5,951 nucleotides of DNA from an uncultured Prevotellaceae bacterium (GTDB lineage: Bacteria; Bacteroidota; Bacteroidia; Bacteroidales; Bacteroidaceae), in NCBI GenBank assembly GCA_947176655.1, contig CAMWRK010000136.1, positions 1 to 5,951 on the forward strand, given 5' to 3'. Shown here piece by piece: positions 5,898 to 5,951 of the stretch; within the stretch, counting starts at the first letter, position 1; every line of letters starts with the position of its first letter. The notes under the pieces were generated by a model. It was not told the DNA's origin. It was given only the letters and a program-made list of their open reading frames with translations, and made no database searches. A program made the translations under genes and the position numbers.

Positions 5898-5951
5898 ACC
5901 GCGGTCTTCGGGTCGAAAGACCGTGGTCTTAAGCGCGAAGACCGACGGTCT
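5898..5951. repeat. 22-bp-period palindromic tandem repeat, cut by the window end
   Basis: GGTCT begins at 5903, 5925 and 5947, exactly 22 bases apart. Each of the two complete units contains an inverted AAGACCG (5917-5923 and 5938-5944). Each unit can therefore fold by itself: the first gives an 11-bp stem with one G-U pair (5898-5908 with 5917-5927), the second pairs 5925-5930 with 5938-5943. The junction AGACCGACGGTCT (5939-5951) is itself a palindrome. The block is markedly GC-rich against its AT-rich setting. It resembles REP/BIME-type intergenic repeats, but its full length lies outside the window. Confidence 0.7.

Larger units (their letters stand above)
5600..5951. other. Non-coding tail region with hairpins and repeats
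   Basis: After the TAG of the CotH-like gene no convincing gene is seen to the window end. The 83-codon minus-strand frame 5648-5899 starts with GTG, has no signal peptide or recognised domain, and overlaps the hairpins, so it is not called. Small stems visible here are AATAG/CTATT just after the stop, ATGTTG-cta-CAACAT at 5806-5820 and CACGG-cttc-CCGTG at 5854-5867, besides the two elements listed separately. The density of stems suggests a structured or repeated intergenic element. Confidence 0.5.

Noticed and set aside
5648..5899. 83-codon minus-strand frame as a gene
   Set aside because: It starts with GTG, has no recognisable domain or leader, is rich in Ser/Arg/Cys, and overlaps a terminator-like hairpin and other stems. 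Kept only as an observation.
5903..5951. CRISPR array at the window end
   Set aside because: The 22-bp period contains repeat and no spacer-sized unique sequence; the units are self-complementary throughout.

Overview
The window looks like a chromosomal segment from a Bacteroidales bacterium, more likely Prevotellaceae or a close Bacteroides relative than anything outside that order. Three things point there: a consensus Bacteroidetes -7 box (TATCTTTG) ahead of the largest gene, two secreted proteins ending in the C-terminal tail typical of this group (a YDLQGRR / GIYI-type ending), and short secreted-protein relics of kinds common in gut Bacteroidales. No species can be named from the sequence.

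Layout. 1-462 (+) is the 3' end of a SulP-type anion transporter: the end of its last membrane helix and its cytoplasmic STAS domain. A strong hairpin at 492-535 separates it from a convergent gene at 573-1694 (-), a secreted protein of unknown function with a short sorting-like tail. Next, at 1756-2141 (-), is a small secreted-protein gene that appears dead: an intact signal peptide is followed at once by a stop codon and then a one-base frameshift. The AT-rich stretch 2142-2689 holds a perfect 19-bp palindrome and, at 2358-2599 (+), what may be a second decayed small secreted-protein gene. A consensus promoter box at 2693-2700 then drives the main gene, 2729-5599 (+). It encodes a secreted multidomain protein: lamin-tail domain, chitobiase-C/Fn3-associated beta domain, CotH kinase-like domain, repeat domain, second lamin-tail domain and T9SS-like tail. 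The last 350 bases are non-coding as far as can be seen. They hold a probable terminator hairpin, smaller hairpins, and the start of a 22-bp-period palindromic tandem repeat that runs off the window.

How the parts relate. The transporter end is ordinary housekeeping sequence, GC-rich and unlike the rest. The middle reads as an accessory region of secreted or surface proteins, partly decayed. The two intact secreted proteins are transcribed divergently and far apart, so nothing shows they form one operon; they share only the export signal and the tail type. The most interesting item is the exported CotH-like protein with its putative active-site Asp and Asn residues kept, in what appears to be a non-sporulating lineage. 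No complete new defence, mobile or biosynthetic system is visible, and I saw no rRNA, tRNA, CRISPR array or transposase.
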